A stretch of DNA of 64,000 bases. Origin: CAZAMP01 sp964486455 (lineage in GTDB: Bacteria > Eisenbacteria > RBG-16-71-46 > CAZAMP01). The position numbers and the translations under genes were made by a program. Below, piece by piece: positions 25,112-33,479 of the stretch. Position 1 is the first letter of the stretch, and every line of letters begins with the position of its first letter. The notes under the pieces were generated by a model. The model searched no databases, was not told the origin of the DNA, and worked only from the letters and a program-made list of their open reading frames with translations. Location of the stretch: positions 1-64,000 of the forward strand of contig CAZAMP010000015.1 of NCBI GenBank assembly GCA_964486455.1, read 5' to 3'.

Positions 25112-27058
25112 CTACCTCAACACCAGATACGCCAATACCGCCGCCGATCCCAACACCAACGACACCAGATATGCCTGCGTTTGGCCGTTCTGGAGCCTTC
25201 TGAAGCCATGAGACACGCCACTCATGAAATAACCGGATCCGTTCACCAGACCGTCGATCACGAAGACGTCGAAACCGCGCCACAAACCGAGCGCGAGTCC
25301 GTGAATCGAGCGCACCCACACGATGTTGTTGAACTCATCCACCAAGTACTTCCGGGCGACGAGCCGCCCGATCGGTGAGCGCCTGAGCGCTGCCGACATG
25401 CCCGGGCGACGCATGTACATGTGATACGCCAGAAAGATCCCGCCGATCGCCACCGCGACCGACAAGATCATCAACCCGATCTCGAGGCCGACGTCGTGTG
25501 CGCCGTGCCCGCCGGCCGCGTGCGAATCGGCCGCGTGATCGACCGGCGCGTGATGCCCGCCGTCAACCGACGCGATCGATTCATTCAGAAAGGCCCCGAT
25601 CCGGTTTCCGCCGTCGACGATCGGAATACCGACCCACCCGCCGATGACCGAGAACACGGCCAGGATGACCAGCGGAACGGTCATCCATTTCGATGGGATT
25701 TGGATGTGCTTGGCCGTCGATTCCGGCGCGCGAATCTTCCCGAAGAACGTGACGTAGAGAAGCCGGAACATGTAGAACGCCGTGAGCCCCGCGGTGACGA
25801 GGCCCAGCACGTAGAGCGGGGTCCGGCCACTCGCGAACGTCTTCCAGAGGATCTCGTCCTTCGAGAAGAAGCCCGCCAGCGGCGGTATCCCGGCGATGGC
25901 GATACACGCCACCAGAAACGTTCGGTAGGTGGCCGGGATGTGCTCGCGGAGCCCACCCATCTTCCAGATGTTCTGCTCGTGGTGCATCGAATGGATGACC
26001 GCTCCGGATCCCAGGAACAGGAGCGCCTTGAAGAACGCGTGCGTCATCACGTGGAAGATGCCGGCCGAAAACGCGCCGACGCCGCAGCCGAGGAACATGT
26101 AGCCGAGCTGACTGATCGTGGAGTACGCCAGCACGCGCTTGATGTCGTCCTGCGCGAGCCCGATCGTCGCCGCGAAGAGAGCCGTCACGCATCCGATCAC
26201 GGCCATCCAGAAGAGCGCCGTGGGTGCCAGCACGAACACCGCGCTCATTCGCGCCACCATGTAGACACCCGCGGTCACCATGGTCGCGGCGTGGATCAGC
26301 GCGCTCACCGGCGTGGGGCCTTCCATCGCGTCGGGCAACCAGACGAAGAGCGGTATCTGCGCACTCTTTCCGGTGGCTCCGACGAAGAGCAGGAGCGCGA
26401 TGGCGGTGACGACCCCGCCGCCGGCCGTGAGCATCTCCGGCGCGAGATGATTGATCTCGCTGACCTTGAGCGTTCCGAGGGTGGCAAACAGCAGAAGCAT
26501 GCCCAAGAGGAATCCGAAGTCGCCCACGCGGTTGACGATGAACGCCTTCTTACCCGCGTCGGTGGCCGACTTCTTCTCGTACCAGAAACCGATCAGGAGA
26601 TAGGAGCAGAGCCCCACACCTTCCCAACCGAGGAACAGGAGAAGCAGGTTGTCGGCGAGCACGAGAACCAGCATCGAGCCCATGAAGAGATTGAGGTAGG
26701 CGAAGTAGCGCCACGCGCCCGGATCCTCTTCCATGTAGCCACGCGAATAGACGTGAATGAGAAAGCCGACGCCGGTGACCACGGCGGTCATGACCGCCGA
26801 TAGCGGATCCATCAGGAACGCGATGTCGACGTGGAAGCTCCCGATGGACATCCAGGAGTAGAGAGTGCGCGGGATCGTCCGATGACCGGCTTCCATCCCG
26901 ATGAGACCGAAGAGCGCGATCATCGCCAGAACGAACGACGCCAGGACGGCAAGATTGGCGACCAACGCGGAGGCCTTCATCCCCCACCGGGATCCGAAGA
27001 GCCCGTTCAGGAGAGCCCCGGCGAACGGGATGAGCGGTATGAGCCAGAACGCGTCCAC
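25112..27058 (-). CDS. nuoL: NADH-quinone oxidoreductase subunit L
   Basis: 648 residues, about 16 membrane helices including the long lateral helix region near the C-terminus. Visible motifs are F-L-G-W-E-G-V-G-L-C-S-Y-L-L-I-G-F-W-Y, P-L-F-V-W-L-P-D-A-M-E-G-P-T-P-V-S-A-L-I-H and A-Y-S-T-I-S-Q-L-G-Y-M. A His-rich loop (about 500-520: G-G-H-H-A-P-V-D-H) precedes the terminal helices. Length is normal for the family. Confidence 0.97.
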   Translation of the reverse strand: MDAFWLIPLIPFAGALLNGLFGSRWGMKASALVANLAVLASFVLAMIALFGLIGMEAGHRTIPRTLYSWMSIGSFHVDIAFLMDPLSAVMTAVVTGVGFLIHVYSRGYMEEDPGAWRYFAYLNLFMGSMLVLVLADNLLLLFLGWEGVGLCSYLLIGFWYEKKSATDAGKKAFIVNRVGDFGFLLGMLLLFATLGTLKVSEINHLAPEMLTAGGGVVTAIALLLFVGATGKSAQIPLFVWLPDAMEGPTPVSALIHAATMVTAGVYMVARMSAVFVLAPTALFWMAVIGCVTALFAATIGLAQDDIKRVLAYSTISQLGYMFLGCGVGAFSAGIFHVMTHAFFKALLFLGSGAVIHSMHHEQNIWKMGGLREHIPATYRTFLVACIAIAGIPPLAGFFSKDEILWKTFASGRTPLYVLGLVTAGLTAFYMFRLLYVTFFGKIRAPESTAKHIQIPSKWMTVPLVILAVFSVIGGWVGIPIVDGGNRIGAFLNESIASVDGGHHAPVDHAADSHAAGGHGAHDVGLEIGLMILSVAVAIGGIFLAYHMYMRRPGMSAALRRSPIGRLVARKYLVDEFNNIVWVRSIHGLALGLWRGFDVFVIDGLVNGSGYFMSGVSHGFRRLQNGQTQAYLVSLVLGSAAVLAYLVLR

Positions 27059-27063
27059 TCCGC

Positions 27064-27366
27064 CTACCCCTTCATGAGATGGTGGTCGTCCACGTCAATC
27101 GACGCCGACCGCCTGCTGAGTGCCACGAGAATCGAGAGTCCCAGCGCGGCCTCCGCCGCGGCCAAAACGATGACCAAGAACACGATCACCTGGCCCTCCA
27201 CCCCACCGTGCATCCGAGCGAACGTGATGAAGACCAGATTCACGGCGTTCAGCATCAGCTCGAGACACATGAACATGACGATCAAGCTGCGTCGGACGAG
27301 TACACCGAAAAGCCCGATCAGAAACACGATCGCGCTCAACATCAGGTATTGCCAGGCCGGCACCAT
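27064..27366 (-). CDS. nuoK: NADH-quinone oxidoreductase subunit K
   Basis: 100 residues with three membrane helices. It carries the membrane Glu in M-C-L-E-L-M-L-N-A-V-N-L and the second acidic helix A-A-A-E-A-A-L-G-L-S-I-L, both essential for proton transfer in complex I. Spacing to nuoL is 5 bases. Confidence 0.96.
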   Translation of the reverse strand: MVPAWQYLMLSAIVFLIGLFGVLVRRSLIVMFMCLELMLNAVNLVFITFARMHGGVEGQVIVFLVIVLAAAEAALGLSILVALSRRSASIDVDDHHLMKG

Positions 27367-27375
27367 CCGTCTCTC

Positions 27376-27879
27376 CTACGGCTTTCGTCTGGCCAAAACG
27401 ACCGCCCCGAGTATCGTGGACAGCAGCAGCACGCCCGCGAGCTCGAACGGCAAGAGATAGTTGCTGAACAGGAGTTCCCCGACCGAGGCCACACTACCCA
27501 GGTCGGCGGGCGGCTCGGGGAAATCCTCCGAAGTCATGGGGATCCGTATGGCGGCGTAGACCGAGAGGAAGACAACCGCGAGCAGGATCGTCCCGAGAAC
27601 CTTCCCCGGAACACCCACGACCTTCCGTCCTCGATGCTCGCCCAGGTTGAGCAGCATGATCACGAAGACGAAGAGCACCATGACCGCACCGGCATAGACG
27701 ATCACCTGGATCGCCGCCAAGAAGCCGGCCTTGAGCTGGACGAATATCAACGCGAGGCTCACGAGCGTCACGATGAGGGAAAGCGCCGAATAAAGCACAT
27801 TGCGATGCAGAACGACCAGGAGCGCCGAAACGAGCGTGACGGCGGCCAGTGCATAGAAGACGATGGCGCCCAGGTTCAT
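27376..27879 (-). CDS. nuoJ: NADH-quinone oxidoreductase subunit J
   Basis: 167 residues, five membrane helices. The family segment V-I-V-Y-A-G-A-V-M-V-L-F-V-F-V-I-M-L-L-N contains the pi-bulge helix of subunit J. It sits between nuoE and nuoK. Confidence 0.95.
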   Translation of the reverse strand: MNLGAIVFYALAAVTLVSALLVVLHRNVLYSALSLIVTLVSLALIFVQLKAGFLAAIQVIVYAGAVMVLFVFVIMLLNLGEHRGRKVVGVPGKVLGTILLAVVFLSVYAAIRIPMTSEDFPEPPADLGSVASVGELLFSNYLLPFELAGVLLLSTILGAVVLARRKP

Positions 27880-27880
27880 G

Positions 27881-28339
27881 CTATGGCAAGCCTTCCAAGA
27901 TCTGATCCACCTTCTCCGGCGTCAGATCACCGTAGTAGTCGAAGTTGATTTGCACGGCCGGGGCTTTGTGGCAGTAGGCGATGCACTCGACGGCCTCGAG
28001 TGTGAACCGGCCGTCCAGCGTCGTCTCCCCCGCCTTGATACCGAGCTTCGTCTCGAGATGGCCGAGCAGATCGAACGCGCCGCACAGATAACAGGAGAGC
28101 GTCCGACATACCTGGATGAGATAGGTTCCGACCTTGTCCCGCTGAAAGAGGGTGTAGAAGGAGACGACTTCGAGAACTTCGGCCGGGGAAAGATCCAGCA
28201 GCCCAGCCACCTCCACCATGGTTTCCCTGGAGAGGTACCCACGCTCTTTCTGGAATTTGTGAAGGATCGGCAGCAAGGCGGATTTCTTGTCCGGAAAGCC
28301 GTCAATGATGCCCCGGATATCCTCACCCATCTCCACCAC
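27881..28339 (-). CDS. nuoE: NADH-quinone oxidoreductase subunit E ([2Fe-2S], thioredoxin-like)
   Basis: 152 residues. An N-terminal helical bundle (A-L-L-P-I-L-H-K-F-Q-K-E-R-G-Y-L) leads to a thioredoxin-like domain with four cluster ligands in V-C-R-T-L-S-C and E-C-I-A-Y-C-H. It normally forms the NADH-oxidising head with NuoF, yet nuoF, nuoG, nuoH, nuoI and nuoA-D are not in the window. Start could be GTG 28339 or ATG 28330. One base separates it from nuoJ, so it is co-transcribed with the membrane-arm genes. Confidence 0.94.
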   Translation of the reverse strand: MVEMGEDIRGIIDGFPDKKSALLPILHKFQKERGYLSRETMVEVAGLLDLSPAEVLEVVSFYTLFQRDKVGTYLIQVCRTLSCYLCGAFDLLGHLETKLGIKAGETTLDGRFTLEAVECIAYCHKAPAVQINFDYYGDLTPEKVDQILEGLP

Positions 28340-28456
28340 GCCTCAACCCGCCCCGTCATCGGATGGTATGGCCGCAAAGCCCGGAAAGGCCAAGCTCGCA
28401 CGAACGCGCGGCATTCTACGGACCTATCCGGTTCGCGTCAATAGGTTTGACCCTAC

Positions 28457-29107
28457 TTACCCCTCCAGGAGCTTGACAATTTCCTTGCGGATCTCGGCCT
28501 TCGGTTGCAGGCCCGTAATCTGCTTCGCGATGAAGCCTTCCTTATCGACAATGAAGGCCGTCGGGATGAACTTGACGCCGCCATAGTCCTGCACGACCTC
28601 GGGTGACCCCATGACGATCGGATAATTGATGCTCATCTTCTCGACGAAATTCCTCACGGCACCGGCGGGATCCGCTCCTCTCCGGTCGAGGGAAACGCCC
28701 ACGATCGTGAAGCCTTGCTCCTTGAATTCGTTCTGGAGCTCGATGAGATCCGGGATTGAGCGCTTGCACGGGCCACACCACGTCGCCCAGAAGTCAACGA
28801 TCACCACCTGTCCGCTCAGATCGGAGAGCCGGAGCGCACTCCCGTCAAGAGTTTGAAGCGCGAAGTCGGGCGCCTTTCGGCCCTTGGGATGAGGAGTCGG
28901 GACCGGGGTCGAAACCGTCTCCGCCCCACCGGCCACTCCACCGTCGCCCTCGGCCTCGACGATCGGCGATTCTTCCGCGGCCACGGCGTCCGAACCTTCC
29001 GAACGGTCCGTCGATTGATCGGCGTCATCCGGGCTTCCGCATCCCGACAGTAATCCGAGCGCGGCCAGCAGCCCGAAGGCGGTGAGACGGTACAGCGCTA
29101 ACCTCAT
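28457..29107 (-). CDS. TlpA/ResA-like thioredoxin lipoprotein
   Basis: 216 residues from ATG 29107, with CCTCCT (minus AGGAGG) nine bases upstream; the frame extends further but without a ribosome site. The signal and lipobox L-L-S-G-C are followed by an acidic Ala/Glu/Ser linker and a thioredoxin domain with W-A-T-W-C-G-P-C (redox CxxC) and a cis-Pro loop F-I-P-T-A-F-I-V-D. It probably reduces or oxidises thiols of envelope proteins, often during cytochrome assembly. It precedes nuoE on the same strand by 117 bases. Confidence 0.9.
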   Translation of the reverse strand: MRLALYRLTAFGLLAALGLLSGCGSPDDADQSTDRSEGSDAVAAEESPIVEAEGDGGVAGGAETVSTPVPTPHPKGRKAPDFALQTLDGSALRLSDLSGQVVIVDFWATWCGPCKRSIPDLIELQNEFKEQGFTIVGVSLDRRGADPAGAVRNFVEKMSINYPIVMGSPEVVQDYGGVKFIPTAFIVDKEGFIAKQITGLQPKAEIRKEIVKLLEG

Positions 29108-29150
29108 GATATGTAACCTCCTGGTGGATATGCACAAAGACGGAATGGTA

Positions 29151-29165
29151 GCACAACCCCTGCCC
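29151..29165 (-). promoter_or_regulatory. Weak sigma-54-like promoter before the TlpA-like gene
   Basis: Minus strand TGGGCAGGGGTTGTGC has GG and GC 10 bases apart, with partial matches to both boxes, and a predicted 5' leader of about 32 bases. It is weaker than the other candidates in this window and may be chance. Confidence 0.25.
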
Positions 29166-29210
29166 ACCACAAGCGGTTCCAACCGTTTGCGTCCGTTGCC
29201 GACGTTCTGC

Positions 29211-29262
29211 GTCCCGCCAGGGACATTTCGTCCCGCGAAAACTGCTCCCTACGGGACATCTC
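29211..29262. repeat. Repeated GTCCC/GGGAC sites upstream of a sigma-54 promoter
   Basis: GGGACATTTC (29220-29229) and GGGACATCTC (29253-29262) are direct repeats 33 bp apart, about three helical turns. Each is part of a small dyad: TCCC-GCCA-GGGA and TCCC-TAC-GGGA. They lie about 95-130 bp upstream of the -24 element at 29353, fitting activator binding sites. Confidence 0.4.
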
Positions 29263-29351
29263 TGCCGACCGGCGAACCCGGCGCAATCCGGCCGACCACA
29301 TATTTCATGTAATAACAACACGTTATGCGTGTCGTACGCGTGAGAATCGTG

Positions 29352-29367
29352 CGGCACGGCGATTGCA
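29352..29367 (+). promoter_or_regulatory. Sigma-54-type promoter before the 29439 lipoprotein gene
   Basis: CGGCACGGCGATTGCA keeps the GG and GC 10 bases apart, with GGCACG (-24) and TTGCA (-12) matches; only the first T of the consensus differs. The predicted start point near 29378 gives a leader of about 60 bases. Confidence 0.6.
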
Positions 29368-29438
29368 GTGTGGGCGGGCAACGAAGGGAACCTGACAACA
29401 AGTGGAACGAGAGACCAACTCCAAAGGAGGACTCAACG

Positions 29439-30554
29439 ATGAAACGGCAAACCCGCTCCAGATGCTTCTGGCTCCTCATCGCCGCGGTCAGCTCGCTGGC
29501 GTTCCTGATGGTCGGCTGCGACACCGACAACTCGTCACCTGACTTGAACGAGTCGACGTCGCAGACCGAAGAAATCGACGATCCGTACGGCGGATTCAAC
29601 ACGTCTGACGAGATGACCGGGTTCGGGGACGACTTCCTCATGAGCGATGAGGGCGAGCTCGACTACGAGGATGAGATCACGGACGACCCTGAGGTTCAGG
29701 CTCTCATCGATGATCCCGAGAACGCCCTCTACGCCGTTCGCGTGACCTGGGGCTACCTGACCCGCGACTCGACGAACACCAACGAGCCCGTCGATTGGTC
29801 CGGTTACGCGGAGGTCGACAGCGGCGCGCTGGTCGTTGCGCGGACCATTCAGTTCGAGCCGCGGCAGGACTACCTCATCCGCCCCATCCGGGCATCCCTG
29901 ATGCTGGACCGCGAGCGGATCGATTGGGTCTCACAGACGACGGTCGCGTTTGACGGCGTGCAGCTGCTCTTCGTCGACCCCACTGCGGGCGAGGGCCCGA
30001 ACAGTCTGACGATTGAGGTCCCGCTCTTCAACACGACGATCGAGTTGGCCGATCTCGAGGATCTGGACCGTACGGTCGCCGTCGACGACCTTGGTCACGA
30101 GATTCGCATCCAGGCCGCCAAGATCGATCTCGCGTCCTTGTGCGGCCGCGGATGGATGAGCGGCCGGTGGGAGCGGCTCGACGTGAACCAAGACGACCTC
30201 CGGCGCGGCATCATGGGTCGCTTCCGCGGTCACTGGAGCAACAGGCACGGAACCGTCGGCGGCTACATGAAGGGTTTCTACGGTGTGAACCGCAACGGCA
30301 ACCGTGTGATCTTCGGCAAGGTCATCAACCGGCGGGGCACGTTCATCGCCCTCATGCGGGGCACCTGGATGCCCAGTCAGGACACGCATGGAGCCGGCAC
30401 GTTCCGGGCGGCCTGGATCGATGTGAGTCATCAGGTGCAGGGCGGTATGCGCGGCGTCTGGGCGCGGCGTGGCGAAGGAATGGGCTTCTTCCACGGTGCC
30501 TGGAGGACCCAGTGTGACGACGGCGGCGAGGAGTTCGATCCCGACACCTTCTGA
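29439..30554 (+). CDS. Hypothetical lipoprotein with acidic linker and Gly/Trp-rich repeats
   Basis: 371 residues from ATG 29439, with AAAGGAGG eight bases upstream. The signal ends in lipobox M-V-G-C. An acidic, probably disordered stretch (about 25-90) precedes a beta-rich central domain. The C-terminal 110 residues repeat a loose G-x-F/W-x-G-x-W pattern (I-M-G-R-F-R-G-H-W, G-G-Y-M-K-G-F-Y-G, A-L-M-R-G-T-W, G-M-R-G-V-W), suggesting a repetitive beta structure similar in rhythm to MORN-type repeats. No family is recognised. A sigma-54-type promoter precedes it and a strong hairpin follows. Confidence 0.8.
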   Translation: MKRQTRSRCFWLLIAAVSSLAFLMVGCDTDNSSPDLNESTSQTEEIDDPYGGFNTSDEMTGFGDDFLMSDEGELDYEDEITDDPEVQALIDDPENALYAVRVTWGYLTRDSTNTNEPVDWSGYAEVDSGALVVARTIQFEPRQDYLIRPIRASLMLDRERIDWVSQTTVAFDGVQLLFVDPTAGEGPNSLTIEVPLFNTTIELADLEDLDRTVAVDDLGHEIRIQAAKIDLASLCGRGWMSGRWERLDVNQDDLRRGIMGRFRGHWSNRHGTVGGYMKGFYGVNRNGNRVIFGKVINRRGTFIALMRGTWMPSQDTHGAGTFRAAWIDVSHQVQGGMRGVWARRGEGMGFFHGAWRTQCDDGGEEFDPDTF

Positions 30555-30582
30555 GACATGCGAGCAACCTGGACATGACGAC

Positions 30583-30612
30583 GCGTCCCCCGAGGCCATC
30601 CTCGGGGGACGC
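30583..30612 (+). terminator. Intrinsic terminator after the 29439 lipoprotein gene
   Basis: A perfect 13-bp stem (GCGTCCCCCGAGG pairing with CCTCGGGGGACGC) with loop CCAT, followed after eight bases by TTT. It lies 28 bases beyond the stop codon. Confidence 0.7.
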
Positions 30613-30649
30613 CGGCGGCGTTTAACCACATTCCAGGGAGGGAATGGCC

Positions 30650-31276
30650 ATGAAAGGTCCAATGCTGCTCTTGGCGGGGCTGTTGATCCCCATCGTTGCG
30701 TTCGCCCAAACGGACGCCAACGCCAACCTCAACGTCTACCTCACTAACCCGGACTATGCGGGCTGCGCTGCCGGGGTCTTCGCTCAGATTGAGGCAAGCG
30801 TCTGCGAGGACCTCGTCACGGCCCCGATCTCGGGTCCGGCGTTCCTCTGGGTCGTCCTCAGCGACGGCGACGCCTACCCGGACGGGCTCGGGGGCTGCCA
30901 GTTCGGAGTCGAGCACACGGTCCAGATGGACGGCTGGAATCTATGCACCGGCGGCTCGGAGATCGCGGAGGAGGGATGGCCCCAAACGGGAACCGGAAAC
31001 GCGGTGACGTGGGGCGGCGGTTGCTACGACCCGACCGGCGAAAATGCCGTGCTCGGGTACTTCTCCCTCACCACGGGAGACAGTGGTGAGCTCACCTTGA
31101 CGGGCGACCCGCGAATCGGGGTCGCGATGTGGTCGAACTGCGTTCCGACCAGTCAGGACATGTACTCCTCGCTGCTCGGCGGAGGCGATCTCGCGATCGG
31201 ATTCGATCCGAACTGTGAAGAGCAGGAGGTACCGACGCTGAGGTCAACGTGGGGGCAAATCAAGGCCAAGTACTAG
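30650..31276 (+). CDS. Secreted Cys-rich protein ending in a W-G-x-I-K-A-x-Y tail
   Basis: 208 residues from ATG 30650 (AGGGAGGG seven bases upstream; ATG 30644 is possible). The signal peptide probably cleaves after A-F-A-Q. The mature protein has about nine cysteines, many Gly/Asp turns and a predicted beta sandwich. The last residues are T-L-R-S-T-W-G-Q-I-K-A-K-Y. Short W-G-x-I-K-A-x-Y endings of this sort recur on secreted proteins of some uncultured lineages and could be a sorting or anchoring tail, but that is inference. The function is not recognised. Confidence 0.75.
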   Translation: MKGPMLLLAGLLIPIVAFAQTDANANLNVYLTNPDYAGCAAGVFAQIEASVCEDLVTAPISGPAFLWVVLSDGDAYPDGLGGCQFGVEHTVQMDGWNLCTGGSEIAEEGWPQTGTGNAVTWGGGCYDPTGENAVLGYFSLTTGDSGELTLTGDPRIGVAMWSNCVPTSQDMYSSLLGGGDLAIGFDPNCEEQEVPTLRSTWGQIKAKY

Positions 31277-31295
31277 GAACACCAACCGCATACAC

Positions 31296-31326
31296 GCGCG
31301 GGGATGACACGGTTCACTCCCCGCGC
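31296..31326. terminator. Bidirectional terminator between convergent genes
   Basis: Arms GCGCGGGGA (31296-31304) and TCCCCGCGC (31318-31326) form a 9-bp stem between the stop of the secreted-protein gene (31276) and the stop of motB (31335). There is no strong T-run on either side. Confidence 0.5.
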
Positions 31327-31334
31327 CGCTCCGC

Positions 31335-32090
31335 TCAGAACAGCGTCACGCCGTCCTTCGCCTGCCCGAGCTCCTGGTTCACGAGAAGAAACTCGACGCG
31401 CCGATTTCGCGCCCGCCCCTCCGGCCCGTCGTTCTCCACTATCGGCCGGGTGTCACCGAAGCCGACGGCGGCGAATCGAGTCGGAGCCAGTCCGCTCTGA
31501 TCGACGAGATAGCGCACGACGGCCGACGCCCGCGCCGCGGACAGTTCCCAGTTGCTCGGAAACTGGCTTCCGGTGGGAAGCGGTGAGTCATCCGTGTGAC
31601 CTTTGACCAGCACGTGATGGGGGAATTCTCGCAGCAACCCCCCAATCTCTCTCAAGAATTGAAAGCTCTCGGGCCGAAACTCCGCCGAGCCGGGAGTGAA
31701 CACGATATTGCCGCGGATCCGCAGTAGAATGCCCGCCTCCTCGCGCGTGAGCTCTACGGCGCTCGAGACGTCCGCCTGGTCGATGACCTCTTCGAGCTTC
31801 ATCGCCAGGAAGTTGCTCTCCTCGTCGGTCGACGATTCCTTTTCCGTTTCGCTCCCGAACTGGGGGGTCGTCGGCTCCACGATCGCGGTTGTCGACATCT
31901 CGCCGAAGCCGACGCGGATCGACTTGAGCACCATCTGGAACTTGGTGATGTCCATCGTGGAGTAGGAGAGCAGGAGAACGAAGAACGTGAGGAGGAGACT
32001 CATCATGTCTCCGAAGGTCACCATCCAACCGGGTGCGCCGCCTCCGCCTTCGTCTTCTTCGGCTGCCATGTCGCTTGCGTCGTCGTCCAC
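31335..32090 (-). CDS. motB: Flagellar stator protein MotB
   Basis: 251 residues. The single N-terminal membrane helix carries the proton-binding Asp (G-W-M-V-T-F-G-D-M-M-S-L-L-L, Asp28). A plug/linker follows, then an OmpA-like peptidoglycan-binding domain (I-V-F-T-P-G-S-A-E-F, V-K-G-H-T-D-D-S, L-S-A-A-R-A, V-G-F-G-D-T-R-P, N-R-R-V-E-F). It partners MotA, 59 bases upstream on the same transcript. Asp28 points to proton rather than sodium use, though this cannot be settled from sequence alone. Confidence 0.94.
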   Translation of the reverse strand: MDDDASDMAAEEDEGGGGAPGWMVTFGDMMSLLLTFFVLLLSYSTMDITKFQMVLKSIRVGFGEMSTTAIVEPTTPQFGSETEKESSTDEESNFLAMKLEEVIDQADVSSAVELTREEAGILLRIRGNIVFTPGSAEFRPESFQFLREIGGLLREFPHHVLVKGHTDDSPLPTGSQFPSNWELSAARASAVVRYLVDQSGLAPTRFAAVGFGDTRPIVENDGPEGRARNRRVEFLLVNQELGQAKDGVTLF

Positions 32091-32149
32091 AATCCCTACC
32101 TGATGCTCAATGCACGTTCATCACCGGACCGCGCGGCGTCTGTTAGCAC

Positions 32150-32920
32150 CTAGGCGGCCTTCTTCTTCACAGCGTTCACGCGGGCCGCCGGCGGAAGGAA
32201 CGTCACCAGCTTCTCCTCGATCACGCGGGGGTGCGTACCCGCCATGATCGCGTCGACACCGTGGAGCGCGATCTTTTTGAGCTGCCCTTCGGACGCCGAT
32301 CGGGTCTCCAGCTTGTTCGCGATCGGGATACAGACGAGGTTTGCGAGAAGCGCGCCGTAGAGCGTGGTGAGCAGCGCGACCGCCATCGCGGGACCGATCG
32401 ATTTGGGATCGTCCATTGCCATGAGCATGGACACGAGTCCGATCAGCGTTCCGATCATGCCGAACGCAGGGGCGCTCTCCCCCATGCCGAGGAACATCTT
32501 GCGACCGGTCTTGTGGCGCTCGAGAATGGCGGCGAGTTCCGTCATCAAGATGCTCTTGATCAGGGACGGATCAGTACCGTCCACGGCCAGCTGCACGCCG
32601 CGCTTGAGAAACGAATCGTTGATCTCCACGTTGTCGAGCGCCAGCACGCTCTCGCGCCGCGCGATCTCGGCCAGCTCGACGATCCGCTTGACGAGATCCT
32701 CGGGCTTTTCATCCTTCACGGTGAACGCGTTCTTCACGACAGCCATCGATCCAAACACCGTCGGCATCGGGAAGCGAATGAACATCGTCGCAATCGTGCC
32801 GCCGAAGACAATGAGCAAACTCGGCGCGTTGAAAAACGCGCCCAGACTGCCACCCATGAGAATGGCGATAATCACCAGGATTAGTCCGAGTGCGATTCCG
32901 CCAATTGTACCGATGTCCAA
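32150..32920 (-). CDS. motA: Flagellar stator protein MotA
   Basis: 256 residues with four membrane helices and a cytoplasmic loop that contacts the rotor. Motifs include P-S-L-L-I-V-F-G-G-T, F-L-G-M-G-E-S-A-P-A-F-G-M-I-G-T-L-I-G-L-V and G-P-A-M-A-V-A-L-L-T-T-L-Y-G-A-L. Charged loop residues expected for FliG contact (R-R-E-S) are present. It lies between a small helical protein gene and motB; no other flagellar gene is in the window. Confidence 0.95.
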   Translation of the reverse strand: MDIGTIGGIALGLILVIIAILMGGSLGAFFNAPSLLIVFGGTIATMFIRFPMPTVFGSMAVVKNAFTVKDEKPEDLVKRIVELAEIARRESVLALDNVEINDSFLKRGVQLAVDGTDPSLIKSILMTELAAILERHKTGRKMFLGMGESAPAFGMIGTLIGLVSMLMAMDDPKSIGPAMAVALLTTLYGALLANLVCIPIANKLETRSASEGQLKKIALHGVDAIMAGTHPRVIEEKLVTFLPPAARVNAVKKKAA

Positions 32921-32966
32921 GTTGTGCTCCTCAGTGGTGCGTGCAGGTCGCTCGCTGCATTACCGA

Positions 32967-33413
32967 CTACGCCCGCTCGAGACGGAGCAGGAGCTTGTCG
33001 AATCCATCGCCCACGAGTTCCATCGCGGGAGCTGTCTCCTCGGATTGGGCAATGGAATCGATCATGTCTTTCACGGATGCGACGACGTTGCGCAGAAACC
33101 GGAGCTCATGATCCTGGAAGCCGCCGGGGTGATTCCCAACGGCCGCGAACACGGCCTCGGCCCCGAGGGCGATCTCGCCGAGTTCCAGGAATCCGTATCG
33201 GATGGACTCCGTCCGCAGTCGGCTGAACCGCCGCTGAAGGTGCCGGGCGGTGACCTCGTCGATCTCCCCCGGCTTCAAGCCGTCGATGCTCGCCTGGATG
33301 GACGAGACGGTCTTCCGTCCGTACGCGAGGAAACCCGCCTCGAGCTCTTGAATGATCTGTCGCCCTGCGGGAACGGAATTGTCCGGATTCCCGCGTCGAC
33401 GCGCGTTACTCAT
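32967..33413 (-). CDS. Small helical protein upstream of motA (possible Hpt-like fold)
   Basis: 148 residues from ATG 33413, with GGGGAG five bases upstream. The body is almost all helix (about 20-145) in four or five segments, as in histidine-phosphotransfer bundles. The helix where the active His would lie reads F-L-E-L-G-E-I-A-L-G-A-E-A-V and has no suitable His, so it could be a pseudo-Hpt or an unrelated bundle. The position, first in the mot operon, suggests a role in motility control. The family is not recognised. Confidence 0.65.
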   Translation of the reverse strand: MSNARRRGNPDNSVPAGRQIIQELEAGFLAYGRKTVSSIQASIDGLKPGEIDEVTARHLQRRFSRLRTESIRYGFLELGEIALGAEAVFAAVGNHPGGFQDHELRFLRNVVASVKDMIDSIAQSEETAPAMELVGDGFDKLLLRLERA

Positions 33414-33447
33414 GGACTCCCCCAAGACAAGTGCGGTCGCGTCGATA

Positions 33448-33465
33448 CACCCCCGATCGGGGGTG
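33448..33465. promoter_or_regulatory. 18-bp perfect palindrome in the mot operon leader
   Basis: CACCCCCGATCGGGGGTG lies between the predicted start point and the first ATG of the mot operon. It could be a repressor operator or an mRNA hairpin. Its centre CCGATCGG also occurs twice in the inverted repeat at 46095-46184. Confidence 0.45.
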
Positions 33466-33479
33466 CCCCTCGTTGTGTC

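Noticed and set aside
25421..26803. 460-codon open frame opposite nuoL
   Set aside because: It lies entirely inside nuoL on the other strand; the His/Arg/Asp-rich product is typical of an antisense shadow.
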